Assembly (NCBI RefSeq): GCF_000550805.1
Contig: NZ_CP004353.1
Coordinates: 372,001-436,000 of the forward strand
DNA length: 64,000 nucleotides
Direction of reading: 5' to 3'
From: Corynebacterium vitaeruminis DSM 20294
Lineage (GTDB): Bacteria; Actinomycetota; Actinomycetes; Mycobacteriales; Mycobacteriaceae
How positions within the stretch are numbered: the first letter of the stretch is position 1; each line of letters opens with the position of its first letter. A program made the position numbers and the translations under genes. The notes under the pieces were generated by a model, which had not been told where the DNA came from, searched no databases, and worked only from the letters and a program-made list of their open reading frames with translations. Below are positions 18,106 through 27,039 of the stretch, in pieces.

Positions 18106-19503
18106 GTGCGCATCGCAATCATCGGCGCCGGGCTGGCTGGCCTGACCGCCGCGTACGAGATTCACAAGCTCAACAAGGACGCCGAGGTCGAGGTCTTCGA
18201 GGCCGCCGACCGCATCGGCGGCAAGCTGTACACGGTGCCCTTCGCCTCCGGCCCCACCGACATGGGCGCCGAGGCCTACCTCGCCTTCCGCCAGGACGCG
18301 ACCGACTTCTTCACCGAGCTGGGGCTCGGCGAGCACCTCAACGCGCCGAGCGGGCTGCCGTCGCTGCTCTACGCGGGCGGCGCGCTGCACCCGATGCCCG
18401 CCGGCACCGCCATGGGCATCCCCGGCTCGAGCGAGGGGCTCGAGGGGCTGATCAGTAAGGAGACGCTCGCGCGCATCGACGCGGAAGCAGATGCCGAACC
18501 CATCGAGTGGGGAGAGGGCGACGTCTCGCTCGGCGGGCTCGTGCGCGAGCGCTACGGCGACGACGTGGTCGATCGCGTGGTCTCCGCGCTGCAGGGCGGG
18601 GTCTACTCCGCCTCCTCCGACGACCTGGGCATCCGCGCCACGCTGCCGGAGCTCGCGCGCACCCTCGACGCGATGAAGGCGGAGGGGGAGAAGCTCACTT
18701 TGTCGGGCGCCGTGCGCCGCATCCTCGACCAGCGCGCCGCCCGCAACGCCGCGCGCGCGGAGAAGGTCCCCGGCTACAAGCCGCAGGTGTTCGCGGCGTT
18801 CACCGGCGGCTACGCGGAGCTGTACGAGGCGCTTGCCGAGCAGTCGGGCGCCGCCATCCACATCGACGCGTTCATCTCGGGCGTGAGCCGCGCCAAGGGC
18901 GGCTACCAGCTCAAGGGCGCCGACGGGGTGTTCGACAAGGTGCTGTTCGCCACCCCCGCGCCGACCACGGCGATGCTCCTCAAGGACATCCTGCCCGCGG
19001 CGGTCGCTCCGCTGAAGACCATCAAGCTGGCAAGCTCCGTGGTGGTGGGCATGAAGTTCGACTCGGGCGAGGGGCTGCCTAACAACTCGGGCATCCTGGT
19101 CGCGATCGACGAGCCCGGCGTCCACGCGAAGGCCTTCACGTTCAGCTCGAAGAAGTGGCCGCACCTGGGCGCCCGCGGCGGGGCCCTCGTGCGCGCGTCG
19201 TTCGGCCGCTTCGGCGACGACGCTATCACCCGCGCCGATGAGGACGATCTGGTCGACTACGCCCTCGACGACTTGCAGGCGATCACCGGCTTCGACGGCC
19301 GCGCCGCGGGCCTGTCCGAGATCTACGTGCAGCGCTGGTTCGGGGGGCTCCCGGTGTACGGCCCGCAGCACCTCGCGGCGGTCTCCGAGATCCGCTCGTT
19401 GCTTTCCGACGCGCAAAGCGTCGACGTCGCCGGTGCCTGGGTCGACGGGGTGGGCGTTCCCGCCATCATTGCCGACGCCCGAAAGGCGGCAGCGCGCCTG
19501 TAG
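18106..19503 (+). CDS. hemY: Coproporphyrinogen III / protoporphyrinogen oxidase
   Basis: A 465-residue FAD enzyme with the dinucleotide motif IAIIGAGLAGLTAAYEIH at the N-terminus, followed by the acidic strand end EVEVFEAADRIGGKL. The C-terminal FAD contact region is VAGAWVDGVGVPAIIADARKA. In actinobacteria the HemY-type enzyme (CgoX) oxidises coproporphyrinogen III in the coproporphyrin-dependent pathway; hemH and hemQ are not in this window. Start GTG 18106 follows AAAGAAGGGCACGAAAC. The last codons (GCGCGCCTGTAG) form the edge of the 1,101 bp inverted repeat. Confidence 0.94.
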   Translation: MRIAIIGAGLAGLTAAYEIHKLNKDAEVEVFEAADRIGGKLYTVPFASGPTDMGAEAYLAFRQDATDFFTELGLGEHLNAPSGLPSLLYAGGALHPMPAGTAMGIPGSSEGLEGLISKETLARIDAEADAEPIEWGEGDVSLGGLVRERYGDDVVDRVVSALQGGVYSASSDDLGIRATLPELARTLDAMKAEGEKLTLSGAVRRILDQRAARNAARAEKVPGYKPQVFAAFTGGYAELYEALAEQSGAAIHIDAFISGVSRAKGGYQLKGADGVFDKVLFATPAPTTAMLLKDILPAAVAPLKTIKLASSVVVGMKFDSGEGLPNNSGILVAIDEPGVHAKAFTFSSKKWPHLGARGGALVRASFGRFGDDAITRADEDDLVDYALDDLQAITGFDGRAAGLSEIYVQRWFGGLPVYGPQHLAAVSEIRSLLSDAQSVDVAGAWVDGVGVPAIIADARKAAARL

Positions 19504-19530
19504 CCCGCGGGGCGTGATTCGCCTGCGGGT
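19504..19530. terminator. Bidirectional hairpin between hemY and HNH copy A
   Basis: CCCGC (19504-19508) pairs with GCGGG (19525-19529), and GGCG with CGCC inside; a short T tail follows. It would serve the convergent hemY and HNH genes and is duplicated in copy B. Confidence 0.5.
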
Positions 19531-20487
19531 TTAGTGGTAGACGCGGGTGACTTTTCCGTTTTGTCTGGTCAGGTGCCCGTAGCGTGGTGGGGCGTTGGGG
19601 TTATCGTCGTTGACACCGTTGTGGTAGTTGCAGCAGGTGGCTAGGTTGCTGCTTGTGGTGTGTCCGCCGTGGTGCCAGGCAACCAGGTGGTGGATCTGGC
19701 ATTCGTCGGCGGGGGTGGTGCATCCGTCCCAGGCGCAGGTGGGGTTGTCCACTGTGGCGAGGATGCGCTGCTTGGTGTTGGCAAACCGCTGGGTGCGTAC
19801 GAGGTCGACGGGGCCAGCTACAGGGTGGGTGAGCGCAAACCCCCAGGTTTCGTCCAACTCCATGTTGGCTATTTGGGTGCTGGTGCGGATGACCCCGTCG
19901 CTGCAGCAGAAGGTGGTTTCGTCTTTGGTGCCGTCTAGCACTTTCGTGGTGTGGTCTAGGGGGATGACGACGATGGGGCGCAGCACGGTGCTCACCCCAC
20001 CACGGGTGATGGTGTCGCGGAGGGCGGTTGCGGGGTCGCGGGTGTGTTTGAACGGGTCGTAAAGTTGCGCGATGGTGGCTGCGGGTCCGGTGAACGTCAC
20101 GGACCAGACCTGGTTTTTGCGTCTGGTGATTCTAGCCCCGGTTTTCGGTGGTGGGGTGGCTGGTAGTAGGGCGCGGCCTGCTGCGTGAATGTGGTCGACG
20201 TCGCCTACCATGCGGGCAAGGGTGAGCCGAAAGGTGTGGCGTGCGCCGGTGGGGAGGCGGCGGGCGAGTTTTTCGATGACCTGGATGGTGGCTAGGCCGT
20301 GCCCGTTTTCTTCGAGGGCGGCCGCGAGGTGGCCGCGGGTGTAGATGGGGGCGAGGTCTGTGAGTTCGCGGGCGTAGGTGGCTGGTATTCCGCGGGCTGT
20401 CAGGCTGGCGACGCTGGCCCCGGTCACGGCGCGCAGGAGGGCGACGGGGTAGGTGAAGGCGGCGGCGAACGCGTCGATCGGATCCAT
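19531..20487 (-). CDS. DUF222 / HNH endonuclease domain protein, copy A
   Basis: A 318-residue protein beginning MDPIDAFAAAFTYPVALLRAV. The N-terminal two thirds are DUF222 (the 13E12-repeat family of actinobacteria). The C-terminus is an HNH nuclease domain: CAWDGCTTPADECQIHH, then GGHTTSSNLATCCNYHNGV, with paired Cys and His for zinc and the HNH metal site. Start ATG 20487 is preceded, on its strand, by TAGCGT and 7 nt, a leaderless layout. The product appears identical to copy B at 29124-30080. This family spreads as multicopy dispersed repeats; its role is unknown. Confidence 0.9.
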   Translation of the reverse strand: MDPIDAFAAAFTYPVALLRAVTGASVASLTARGIPATYARELTDLAPIYTRGHLAAALEENGHGLATIQVIEKLARRLPTGARHTFRLTLARMVGDVDHIHAAGRALLPATPPPKTGARITRRKNQVWSVTFTGPAATIAQLYDPFKHTRDPATALRDTITRGGVSTVLRPIVVIPLDHTTKVLDGTKDETTFCCSDGVIRTSTQIANMELDETWGFALTHPVAGPVDLVRTQRFANTKQRILATVDNPTCAWDGCTTPADECQIHHLVAWHHGGHTTSSNLATCCNYHNGVNDDNPNAPPRYGHLTRQNGKVTRVYH

Positions 20488-20603
20488 GAGCCTCACGCTA
20501 CAAACACTCGGCTGCGCGCGCGAGCGTAGCCGAGCACGCCTGTGGATAACCCCACTTTTCGTTGACACGTCACCACGAGTTATCCACAGGCCGCCTGCTT
20601 TAG

Positions 20604-20615
20604 CCGTCGACAAGC
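20604..20615 (+). repeat. Dispersed motif CCGTCGACAAGC
   Basis: Intergenic, just outside inverted repeat copy A and upstream of hemL. Confidence 0.6.
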
Positions 20616-20656
20616 GACACAGCGACCGCCCACAATCGGTGGTGCCCAACTTAAGT

Positions 20657-20685
20657 TTGACGGCCGTTCCCCTACAATGGTCGGC
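20657..20685 (+). promoter_or_regulatory. hemL promoter region with leaderless start
   Basis: TACAAT (20673-20678) ends 7 nt before ATG 20686. A perfect 10 bp palindrome AACTTAAGTT lies just upstream (20648-20657). A TTGACG at 20657-20662 is too close to act as the -35 for this hexamer. Confidence 0.5.
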
Positions 20686-22011
20686 ATGACTTCTTCGCCC
20701 ACCTCCTCCCATGTCGAACGTTCCCACGAGCTTTTCGAGCGCGCCCAGAAACTCATCCCCGGCGGAGTGAACTCGCCGGTGCGCGCGTTCGGCTCCGTGG
20801 GCGGCCAGGCGCGCTTCATCGAGTCCGCCAAGGGCTCCAAGCTCTACGACGTCGACGGCAACGAGTACGTCGACCTCGTCTGCTCCTGGGGGCCGATGCT
20901 GCTGGGCAACGCCCGTCCCGAGATCATCGAGGCCGTGGCCAAGGCCGCCGAGAAGGGGCTCAGCTACGGCGCGCCCACCGAGGCGGAGCTCGAGCTGGCC
21001 GAGATGATCATCGACCGCACCAGCGTCGACGAGGTGCGCATGGTCAACTCCGGCACCGAGGCCACCATGTCCGCCGTGCGCCTGGCCCGCGGCTACACCG
21101 GCCGGGCGAAGATCATCAAGTTCGCTGGCTGCTACCACGGCCACGTGGACGCGCTTTTGGCCTCCGCTGGCTCCGGCGTGGCCACCTTCGCGCTGCCGGA
21201 TTCCCCCGGCGTGACCGGCGCATCCGCGGCCGACACCATCGTCGTGCCCTACAACGACATCGAGGCCGTGCGCCAGGCGTTCGCCGACAACCCGGGCCAG
21301 ATCGCCTGCGTCATCGCCGAGGCCGCGGCCGGCAACATGGGCACCGTGGCCCCGGTGAACGACTTCAACGCACAGCTGAAGGAGATCGCCCACGCCGACG
21401 GCGCCCTGCTCATCCTCGACGAGGTCATGACCGGCTTCCGCACCTCCTACAACGGCTGGTTCGGTGTGGACAAGGTCGCGGGCGACCTGACCACCTTCGG
21501 CAAGGTCATCTCCGGCGGCCTGCCCGCCGCGGCCTTCGGTGGTCGCCGCGAGATCATGAACTGTCTCGCGCCCGTCGGCCCGGTCTACCAGGCGGGCACC
21601 CTGTCCGGTAACCCGGTCGCCATGGCCGCGGGCAAGAAGTCGCTCGAGCTGGCCACACCCGAGGTCTACGACGTCATCCGCGCCAACGCCGACCGCGTCT
21701 CCGGGCTCATCTCCGATGCGCTTTCCCGCGAGGGCGTGGCCCACCACGTCCAGCGCGCCGCGACCTTCTTCTCCGTGCGTTTCGCCGAGGGCGAGGGGCA
21801 CAACTTCGAGGACATGAAGGCCGCCGACACCTTCCGCTACCCGCCGTTCTTCCACGCGCTGCTGGACAACGGCGTCTACACCGCGCCCAGCGTGTTCGAG
21901 ACCTGGTTCGTCTCCTCCGCGCTCACCGACGCCGACTTCGAGCGCATCGAGCAGGCCCTCGTGCCCGCCGCGAAGGCCGCAGCCGCCGCTTCACAGGTTG
22001 AGGGTGTTTAA
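20686..22011 (+). CDS. hemL: Glutamate-1-semialdehyde 2,1-aminomutase
   Basis: A 441-residue PLP enzyme making 5-aminolevulinate from glutamate-1-semialdehyde, the step after HemA. The N-terminus [18 protein letters not shown] and [16 protein letters not shown] are diagnostic. PLP contacts are in [17 protein letters not shown], and the Schiff-base Lys is in [21 protein letters not shown] 20686 is chosen over ATG 20677 because it lies 7 nt after TACAAT and gives the expected N-terminus. It lies inside the segment bracketed by the inverted HNH repeats. Confidence 0.96.
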   Translation: MTSSPTSSHVERSHELFERAQKLIPGGVNSPVRAFGSVGGQARFIESAKGSKLYDVDGNEYVDLVCSWGPMLLGNARPEIIEAVAKAAEKGLSYGAPTEAELELAEMIIDRTSVDEVRMVNSGTEATMSAVRLARGYTGRAKIIKFAGCYHGHVDALLASAGSGVATFALPDSPGVTGASAADTIVVPYNDIEAVRQAFADNPGQIACVIAEAAAGNMGTVAPVNDFNAQLKEIAHADGALLILDEVMTGFRTSYNGWFGVDKVAGDLTTFGKVISGGLPAAAFGGRREIMNCLAPVGPVYQAGTLSGNPVAMAAGKKSLELATPEVYDVIRANADRVSGLISDALSREGVAHHVQRAATFFSVRFAEGEGHNFEDMKAADTFRYPPFFHALLDNGVYTAPSVFETWFVSSALTDADFERIEQALVPAAKAAAAASQVEGV

Positions 22012-22024
22012 TAAAGCAGGCTTT

Positions 22025-22036
22025 GCTTGTCGACGC
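22025..22036 (-). repeat. Dispersed motif GCGTCGACAAGC
   Basis: Intergenic, 13 bp after the hemL stop; on its strand it is preceded by GCCGTAG. Confidence 0.65.
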
Positions 22037-22082
22037 CTACGGCTTCCCGCCCACATTGACCGACGATCCCCAGAAAGGGACC

Positions 22083-22691
22083 ATGAGCACCACCATCGTT
22101 CACCTCGTGCGCCACGGCGAGGTGTTTAACCCGGAGCGCATCCTCTACGGGCGCCTGCCGGACTACCACCTCTCCGAGCGTGGCCAGGCCATGGCGCAGG
22201 CCACCGCGGCGTCCTTCGAGGGCCACGACGTGGCCATCCTGCGCAGCTCCCCGCTCGAGCGCGCCCAGGAGACGGCCGCACCCATCGCCGAGGCGACCGG
22301 GCTCGACAACGGCATCGACGAGGACCTCCTCGAGGCGGGCAACCGCTACGAGGGCCTCCACGTCAAGGGCGTGCGCTCCCAGCTGTGGAACCCGGTGCGC
22401 TGGCCGCTCATGTACAATCCGACCCTGCCCAGCTGGGGCGAGCACTACGACGACATCGTCGAGCGCATGATGGCGGCCATCGAGCGCGCCCGACGCGACG
22501 CGAAGGGACACGAGGCCGTGCTGGTCAGCCACCAGCTTCCCATCGTGTGCGTGCAGCGCCACGTGCAGGGAAAGCCGCTGGCCCACAACCCGGCCGTGCG
22601 CCAGTGCGACCTGGCCAGCGTCAGCTCGCTCGTGTTCCGCGGGCGCGACCTCATCGACTACATCTACTCAGAACCCGCGCAGGAGATCTAG
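22083..22691 (+). CDS. Histidine phosphatase (phosphoglycerate mutase-like)
   Basis: A 202-residue member of the histidine phosphatase family. The catalytic His is in HLVRHGEVFNPERILYGRLPDY, and the second His in AVLVSHQLPIVCVQRH. Conserved position between hemL and ccsX (M. tuberculosis Rv0525) shows a stable but unexplained association with heme and cytochrome c genes. ATG 22083 follows AGAAAGGGACC. It is 4 nt upstream of ccsX, so they share a transcript. The substrate cannot be deduced from sequence. Confidence 0.88.
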   Translation: MSTTIVHLVRHGEVFNPERILYGRLPDYHLSERGQAMAQATAASFEGHDVAILRSSPLERAQETAAPIAEATGLDNGIDEDLLEAGNRYEGLHVKGVRSQLWNPVRWPLMYNPTLPSWGEHYDDIVERMMAAIERARRDAKGHEAVLVSHQLPIVCVQRHVQGKPLAHNPAVRQCDLASVSSLVFRGRDLIDYIYSEPAQEI

Positions 22692-22695
22692 ACCC

Positions 22696-23310
22696 ATGCC
22701 TTCCATCCGCCCCGCCGCGAAGGCGGGAGCCGCGATCGTCCTCGCCGCCGCCGTGAGCCTCGGACTCGCGGCGTGTGGCTCGAGCAACACCGCCGGCAAG
22801 GACGCCGTCGCCGTCGGCGGCACCTTCGAGTTCTACTCGCCGGACGGCAAGCAGGAGATCTTCTACGACGAGGCCGACCGCAAGCCCATCTCCAACCTCT
22901 CGGGCGACTCGCTCATGGAGGAGGGCAAGACGATCTCGCTGGACGACTACAAGGACCAGGTTGTCGTGCTCAACGCCTGGGGCCAGTGGTGCGCCCCGTG
23001 CCGCAGCGAGTCCGACGACCTCGAGCAGGTCCAGGAGTATCTCGCCCAGCACAACGGCACCGTGCTCGGCATCAACGTCCGCGACTTCAGCCAGCAGATC
23101 TCGCAGGACTTCGTCAAGGACAACGGGATCACCTACCCGAGCATCTACGACCCGCCGTTTAGGACCGCGGCCTCGCTCGGCGGCATCCCGGCCTCGGTCG
23201 TGCCCACGACGATCGTTCTGGACAAGCAGCACCGCCCGGCGGCGGTCTTCCTGCGGGAGATCACCGCGCAGGACCTCCTCGACGTGCTCGGTCCCTTGGT
23301 CGACGCATGA
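22696..23310 (+). CDS. ccsX: Thioredoxin-like lipoprotein CcsX/TlpA for cytochrome c maturation
   Basis: A 204-residue protein with a signal peptide and lipobox (LAACGSS, lipidated Cys near residue 27), so it is exported and anchored outside the membrane. The thioredoxin domain has the active site WGQWCAPCRSESDD and cis-Pro region SVVPTTIVLD. It keeps apocytochrome c cysteines reduced for heme ligation, receiving electrons from CcdA encoded next. The stop overlaps the ccdA start (ATGA). Confidence 0.92.
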   Translation: MPSIRPAAKAGAAIVLAAAVSLGLAACGSSNTAGKDAVAVGGTFEFYSPDGKQEIFYDEADRKPISNLSGDSLMEEGKTISLDDYKDQVVVLNAWGQWCAPCRSESDDLEQVQEYLAQHNGTVLGINVRDFSQQISQDFVKDNGITYPSIYDPPFRTAASLGGIPASVVPTTIVLDKQHRPAAVFLREITAQDLLDVLGPLVDA

Positions 23311-24119
23311 GCGAAACGGTGATCCTGGCCAGCGGGTTCGGGCAGCAGGTGGCCGACGTCGCCGCGTCCGGCCCGCTGCTGCTGGGCGTGCTCGCGGCGG
23401 CGCTGGCGGGGCTGGTGTCCTTCGCGAGCCCCTGCGTCGTCCCGCTCGTGCCCGGCTACATCTCCTATCTTGCGGGCGTGGTCGGCGCGGAGGTCGAATA
23501 CGGCGACCAAGGGCCCAAGGTGACCCGCTCGGGACGCTGGCGGGTGGCCGGCGCCGCGGCGCTGTTCATCCTCGGCTTCACGGTCGTGTTCCTCCTGGCC
23601 ACCGTGTCGGTCTTCGGGGTGATCTCGGCGTTGACGCTCAACGCGGAGACGCTCATGCGGGTCGGCGGCGTGGTCACGATCGTCATGGGTCTCGTGTTCA
23701 TGGGGGCCGTGCCGTTCCTGCAGGGGACCAAGCGCTTCGCTCCCAAGCGCTGGTCGACGTGGCTGGGTGCGCCGCTGCTCGGCGGCGTCTTCGCGCTCGG
23801 CTGGACGCCGTGCCTCGGCCCCACGCTCGCGGCGATCATCTCGGTCGCGGCGGGCACGCAGGGCATGACCGCCGCCCGCGGCGTCGTGCTCATCATCGGC
23901 TACTGCCTGGGGCTGGGGCTACCCTTTCTCATCGTCGCGCTCGGCTCGGCGCGGGCCATGAGCGGCGTGAGCTTCCTCGGCCGGCACTCGCGCGCCATCC
24001 AGATCATCGGCGGGGTGCTGCTCATTCTCGTCGGCCTGTCGCTGGTCACGGGCCTATGGGCGGAGTTTATCAACTGGGTTCGCCAGTGGACGGTCCAGTA
24101 CGGGACGACCCTCATCTAG
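23307..24119 (+). CDS. ccdA: Cytochrome c biogenesis protein CcdA
   Basis: A 270-residue protein with six membrane helices that passes reducing equivalents from cytoplasmic thioredoxin to CcsX. The two redox Cys are in FASPCVVPLVPGYISYLAG (helix 1) and GWTPCLGPTLAAIISVA (helix 4), each with the diagnostic Pro. It overlaps ccsX by 4 nt, and resB follows after 29 nt. A small loop between helices 1 and 2 carries a charged segment (EYGDQGPKVTRSGR). Confidence 0.94.
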   Translation: MSETVILASGFGQQVADVAASGPLLLGVLAAALAGLVSFASPCVVPLVPGYISYLAGVVGAEVEYGDQGPKVTRSGRWRVAGAAALFILGFTVVFLLATVSVFGVISALTLNAETLMRVGGVVTIVMGLVFMGAVPFLQGTKRFAPKRWSTWLGAPLLGGVFALGWTPCLGPTLAAIISVAAGTQGMTAARGVVLIIGYCLGLGLPFLIVALGSARAMSGVSFLGRHSRAIQIIGGVLLILVGLSLVTGLWAEFINWVRQWTVQYGTTLI

Positions 24120-24148
24120 GGACACACACTACTTTTTAAGGTTTCGTT

Positions 24149-25756
24149 GTGAAAGTTATTCTGAACGCTGTGAAGAAGGCCTGGCACTGGCTCACCTCGA
24201 TGCGCACGGCCCTGGTGCTGTTGTTCCTCCTGGCCCTGGGAGCGATCCCGGGCGCGCTGCTCCCGCAGCGCTCGCTCAATGAGACCAAGGTCGACGAGTA
24301 CATCGCCAACAACGGCAAGCTCGCCGAGGTCTACGACAAGCTCCAGCTCTTCGACGTCTTCAGCTCCACCTGGTTCACCGCGATCTTCGTGCTGCTGTTC
24401 GTCTCGCTCGTCGGCTGCATCATCCCGCGCACGTGGGAGCACTACCAGGCCATGAAGGCCAAGCCGGTGCGCGCGCCGAAGAACCTCGCCCGCCTGCCGC
24501 TGCACGGGGAGGGAAGCGTCGAGAAGCCGCTGGCCGAGGTCGAGGCCGACATCCGCCAGGCGCTGAAGAAGTGGCACGTGGCCGACTACTCCGCCGAGGA
24601 GGACCGCGCGGGCGCGCGCTCGTTCTCCGCGGAGCGCGGCTACCTGCGTGAGTTCTTCAACCTCACCTTCCACCTCGGGCTCGTCGGCATGCTGGTGGCC
24701 ATCGCGATCGGCCACATGTACTCCTACGAGGGCCAGGTCATCGTCGTGGCCAGCGACAAGGAGGGCATGAACACGCAGTTCTGCAACACCGCCACCGCCA
24801 ACTACGACTCCTTCAAGGCCGGCGTGAAGTTCGACGGCACGGGGCTGAGCCCCTTCTGCTTCGAGGTACACAACTTCGAGGCCAACTACCTGCCCAACGG
24901 CCAGGCGGACATGTTCAGCTCGGACATCTCCTACGCCGCGGGCTCCGACATCAATAATGACCCCAGCACCTGGACCGACTTCACGCTCAAGGTCAACAGC
25001 CCGCTGCGCATCGCGGGCGACCGCGTCTACCTCCAGGGCCACGGCTACGCGCCCACCTTCACCGTGACCTGGCCCAACGGTGAGACCCGGACCCAGACGG
25101 TCCAGTTCCGCCCCGACGACCCGACCTTCTTTCTCTCCTCCGGCGCCATGCGCTTCGACCCACCGGCCGGAATGTACCCGGACCTCTACGAGCGCCGCCA
25201 GCACCAGCTGGCGCTCCAAGGCCTGTTCGCGCCGACGGCGCAGTGGAACGGTGACAACCAGGAGCTTCTAAGCTCTAGCTACCCGGGGCTGACCGACCCG
25301 GCCGTGGCCATCGACATCTACCGCGGCGACAACGGCCTCGACACCGGCATCGGCCAGAGCCTGTTCTCGCTGGACACCTCGCTCATGCACTCCGGACAGC
25401 TGCAGAAGCTCGAGCGCACCAACCTCATGGCGGGGGAGTCGATCACCCTCGACGACGGCACGAAGATCACCTTCGACGGCGCCGAGCAGTACGCGAACTA
25501 CCAGATCAGCCACAACCCGTCCCAGAACTGGGTGCTGGCCTTCACGCTGTTCGCGCTGGCCTCGCTCGTCGGCTCGCTGGTGATCAAGCGCCGCCGCGTG
25601 TGGGTGCGCCTGCGCCCGGTGTCCGACACCGTCACCTACGTCGAGACCGGCGGCCTCGCGCGCACCGACCGCGCGGGCTGGGGCGAGGAGTACGAGCGCA
25701 TACACCGCCTAATCCTCGGCCTCCCCGATCCCGATGACGAGGACGAAGACGATTAA
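24149..25756 (+). CDS. resB: ResB/Ccs1 cytochrome c heme-lyase component
   Basis: A 535-residue System II protein. Helices lie near residues 18-38, 71-90 and 164-186. A large extracytoplasmic domain (about 190-455) follows, and a last helix (about 460-480) leads to a cytoplasmic acidic tail (PDPDDEDEDD). The N-terminal MRTALVLLFLLALGAIPGALLPQ is typical of Ccs1. It works with CcsA to deliver heme and attach it to apocytochrome c. Start GTG 24149 follows TTTAAGGTTTCGTT. Confidence 0.93.
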   Translation: MKVILNAVKKAWHWLTSMRTALVLLFLLALGAIPGALLPQRSLNETKVDEYIANNGKLAEVYDKLQLFDVFSSTWFTAIFVLLFVSLVGCIIPRTWEHYQAMKAKPVRAPKNLARLPLHGEGSVEKPLAEVEADIRQALKKWHVADYSAEEDRAGARSFSAERGYLREFFNLTFHLGLVGMLVAIAIGHMYSYEGQVIVVASDKEGMNTQFCNTATANYDSFKAGVKFDGTGLSPFCFEVHNFEANYLPNGQADMFSSDISYAAGSDINNDPSTWTDFTLKVNSPLRIAGDRVYLQGHGYAPTFTVTWPNGETRTQTVQFRPDDPTFFLSSGAMRFDPPAGMYPDLYERRQHQLALQGLFAPTAQWNGDNQELLSSSYPGLTDPAVAIDIYRGDNGLDTGIGQSLFSLDTSLMHSGQLQKLERTNLMAGESITLDDGTKITFDGAEQYANYQISHNPSQNWVLAFTLFALASLVGSLVIKRRRVWVRLRPVSDTVTYVETGGLARTDRAGWGEEYERIHRLILGLPDPDDEDEDD

Positions 25757-25760
25757 GAAC

Positions 25761-25796
25761 GCACCGGCTGACTCCCTAAAGGGGTAGCCGGTGTGC
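25761..25796 (+). terminator. Hairpin after resB
   Basis: CACCGGCT/AGCCGGTG (25762-25769 with 25786-25793) extended by an inner CUCC/GGGG helix. There is no T-run, so termination strength is uncertain. Confidence 0.45.
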
Positions 25797-25858
25797 ACCA
25801 TTTCGCGGCCCGAAAACGCCCTCAGCGGTGTCTTTGGGCCTTGCGCTCGAAACCATGG

Positions 25859-25870
25859 CCGTCGATAAGC
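25859..25870 (+). repeat. Dispersed motif CCGTCGATAAGC
   Basis: Intergenic, between resB and the ccsA promoter. Confidence 0.6.
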
Positions 25871-25882
25871 GGGCAATTGCCC

Positions 25883-25953
25883 TTGGAGCTGGGCAAAGTC
25901 TGGAGTATCGTTAAGCCACGTGTGTTCCCCCTGAAATGCGGGGGGCTCTTTTT
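25883..25953 (+). promoter_or_regulatory. ccsA promoter followed at once by an intrinsic-terminator-like hairpin
   Basis: TTGGAG (25883-25888), 17 bp, TATCGT (25906-25911). Only about 9 nt after the expected start point a C5/G5 hairpin (25927-25931 with 25940-25944) precedes CTCTTTTT. This could be an attenuator in the ccsA leader, or the resB terminator with a coincidental promoter. Confidence 0.45.
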
Positions 25954-25976
25954 CTAGTTTCCCCTTAGGTCTGCAT

Positions 25977-26981
25977 ATGAATGTCAACAACACCCTAGCG
26001 TCGCTTTCCGACGTCGCCTTCGGCTCGGCGTTCGTCATTTACTTCATCGGCCTCGTGCTGGCGATTGTCTACTACAGCAAGTCGCGCACGATCATCGACA
26101 TCACCCGCGAGCTCGAGATGGTCAAGACCGGCGAGCTCGTCTCCGTCGGCGGCGGCTCGACCGAGGCGCCGGAGGCCCACGAGGAGTCCGCGCTGCGCGC
26201 CAGCCTCGAGGAGAAGGAGGCCAGCCGCGAGAAGTTCGCCAACATGACTCAGCTCATCATCTGGCTGGGCGTTATCGTGCACCTCGTGGCCGCCGTCAGC
26301 CGCGGCCTGTCGGTCTCACGCTTTCCGTTCGGCAACCTCTACGAGTACGTGTTGGTCATCTCGCTGTTCTGCATGGCCGTCGCGGCGGGCTTCCTGCAGC
26401 GCAAAGACCTTCGCATCATGTGGACCTGGATCCTCGTTCCGATCCTCGCGCTCATGTTCTTCGGCGGCACCAAGCTGTACGCCGACTCCGCCCCGGTCGT
26501 CCCAGCGCTGAAGTCCATGTGGCTGCCGATCCACGTCACCACCGTTGCCACCGGCGCCTCCATCGGGCTCATCTCGGGCGTGGCCTCGCTGCTGTACATC
26601 CTGCGCATGTTCCAGCCGGTGGGCAAGGAGAAGGGGCCGCTGGGCGCGATCGCCAAGCCGCTGCCGACCGCCAAGGCGCTGGACACCATCGCCTACCGCA
26701 CCGCGATCGTGACCGTGCCGGTGCTGGGCCTGGGCATCGTGCTGGGCGCCATCTGGGCGGAGTCCGCGTGGGGCCGCTTCTGGGGCTGGGACCCGAAGGA
26801 GACCGTTTCCTTCATCACGTGGATCCTCTACGCCGCCTACCTGCACGCCCGCGCGACGGCGGGCTGGCGCGACTCGCGCGCGGCGTGGATCAACATCCTC
26901 GCCATGGGCATGATGGTGTTCAACCTGTTCTTCATCAACATGGTGGTCTCCGGCCTGCACTCCTACGCCGGGCTCAACTAA
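25977..26981 (+). CDS. ccsA: Cytochrome c biogenesis heme-handling protein CcsA (CcsB)
   Basis: A 334-residue polytopic protein with the heme-binding WWD-type motif WGRFWGWDPKETVSFITW and flanking His in LPIHVTT and YAAYLHARATAG. Residues 45-90 form a charged loop after the first helix. With ResB it makes the heme exporter/lyase of System II. ATG 25977 is preceded by CTTAGGTCTGCAT. It lies 220 bp from resB with its own promoter-like signals and is followed by a strong terminator. Confidence 0.93.
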   Translation: MNVNNTLASLSDVAFGSAFVIYFIGLVLAIVYYSKSRTIIDITRELEMVKTGELVSVGGGSTEAPEAHEESALRASLEEKEASREKFANMTQLIIWLGVIVHLVAAVSRGLSVSRFPFGNLYEYVLVISLFCMAVAAGFLQRKDLRIMWTWILVPILALMFFGGTKLYADSAPVVPALKSMWLPIHVTTVATGASIGLISGVASLLYILRMFQPVGKEKGPLGAIAKPLPTAKALDTIAYRTAIVTVPVLGLGIVLGAIWAESAWGRFWGWDPKETVSFITWILYAAYLHARATAGWRDSRAAWINILAMGMMVFNLFFINMVVSGLHSYAGLN

Positions 26982-27003
26982 AGCACCAACCCGGAAACTA
27001 GAA

Positions 27004-27034
27004 GGCGGCACGCGAAAGCGTGCCGCCGTTTTTT
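27004..27034. terminator. Terminator after ccsA
   Basis: A perfect 10 bp stem GGCGGCACGC/GCGTGCCGCC with a GAAA tetraloop, then GTTTTTT. It also lies just past the stop of the convergent arsR gene. Confidence 0.92.
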
Positions 27035-27039
27035 CGCGC

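Larger units (their letters stand above)
19492..20592 (-). repeat. Inverted repeat copy A (1,101 bp) carrying a DUF222/HNH gene
   Basis: This stretch is the reverse complement of 29019-30119, with one difference seen (20575 versus 29036). It includes the whole HNH gene, a 3' hairpin, the last 9 nt plus stop of hemY, and 5' sequences with two inverted DnaA-box-like sites. Confidence 0.92.

Noticed and set aside
20657..20662. TTGACG as the -35 of hemL
   Set aside because: Only 10 bp separate it from TACAAT; normal spacing is 16-19 bp.
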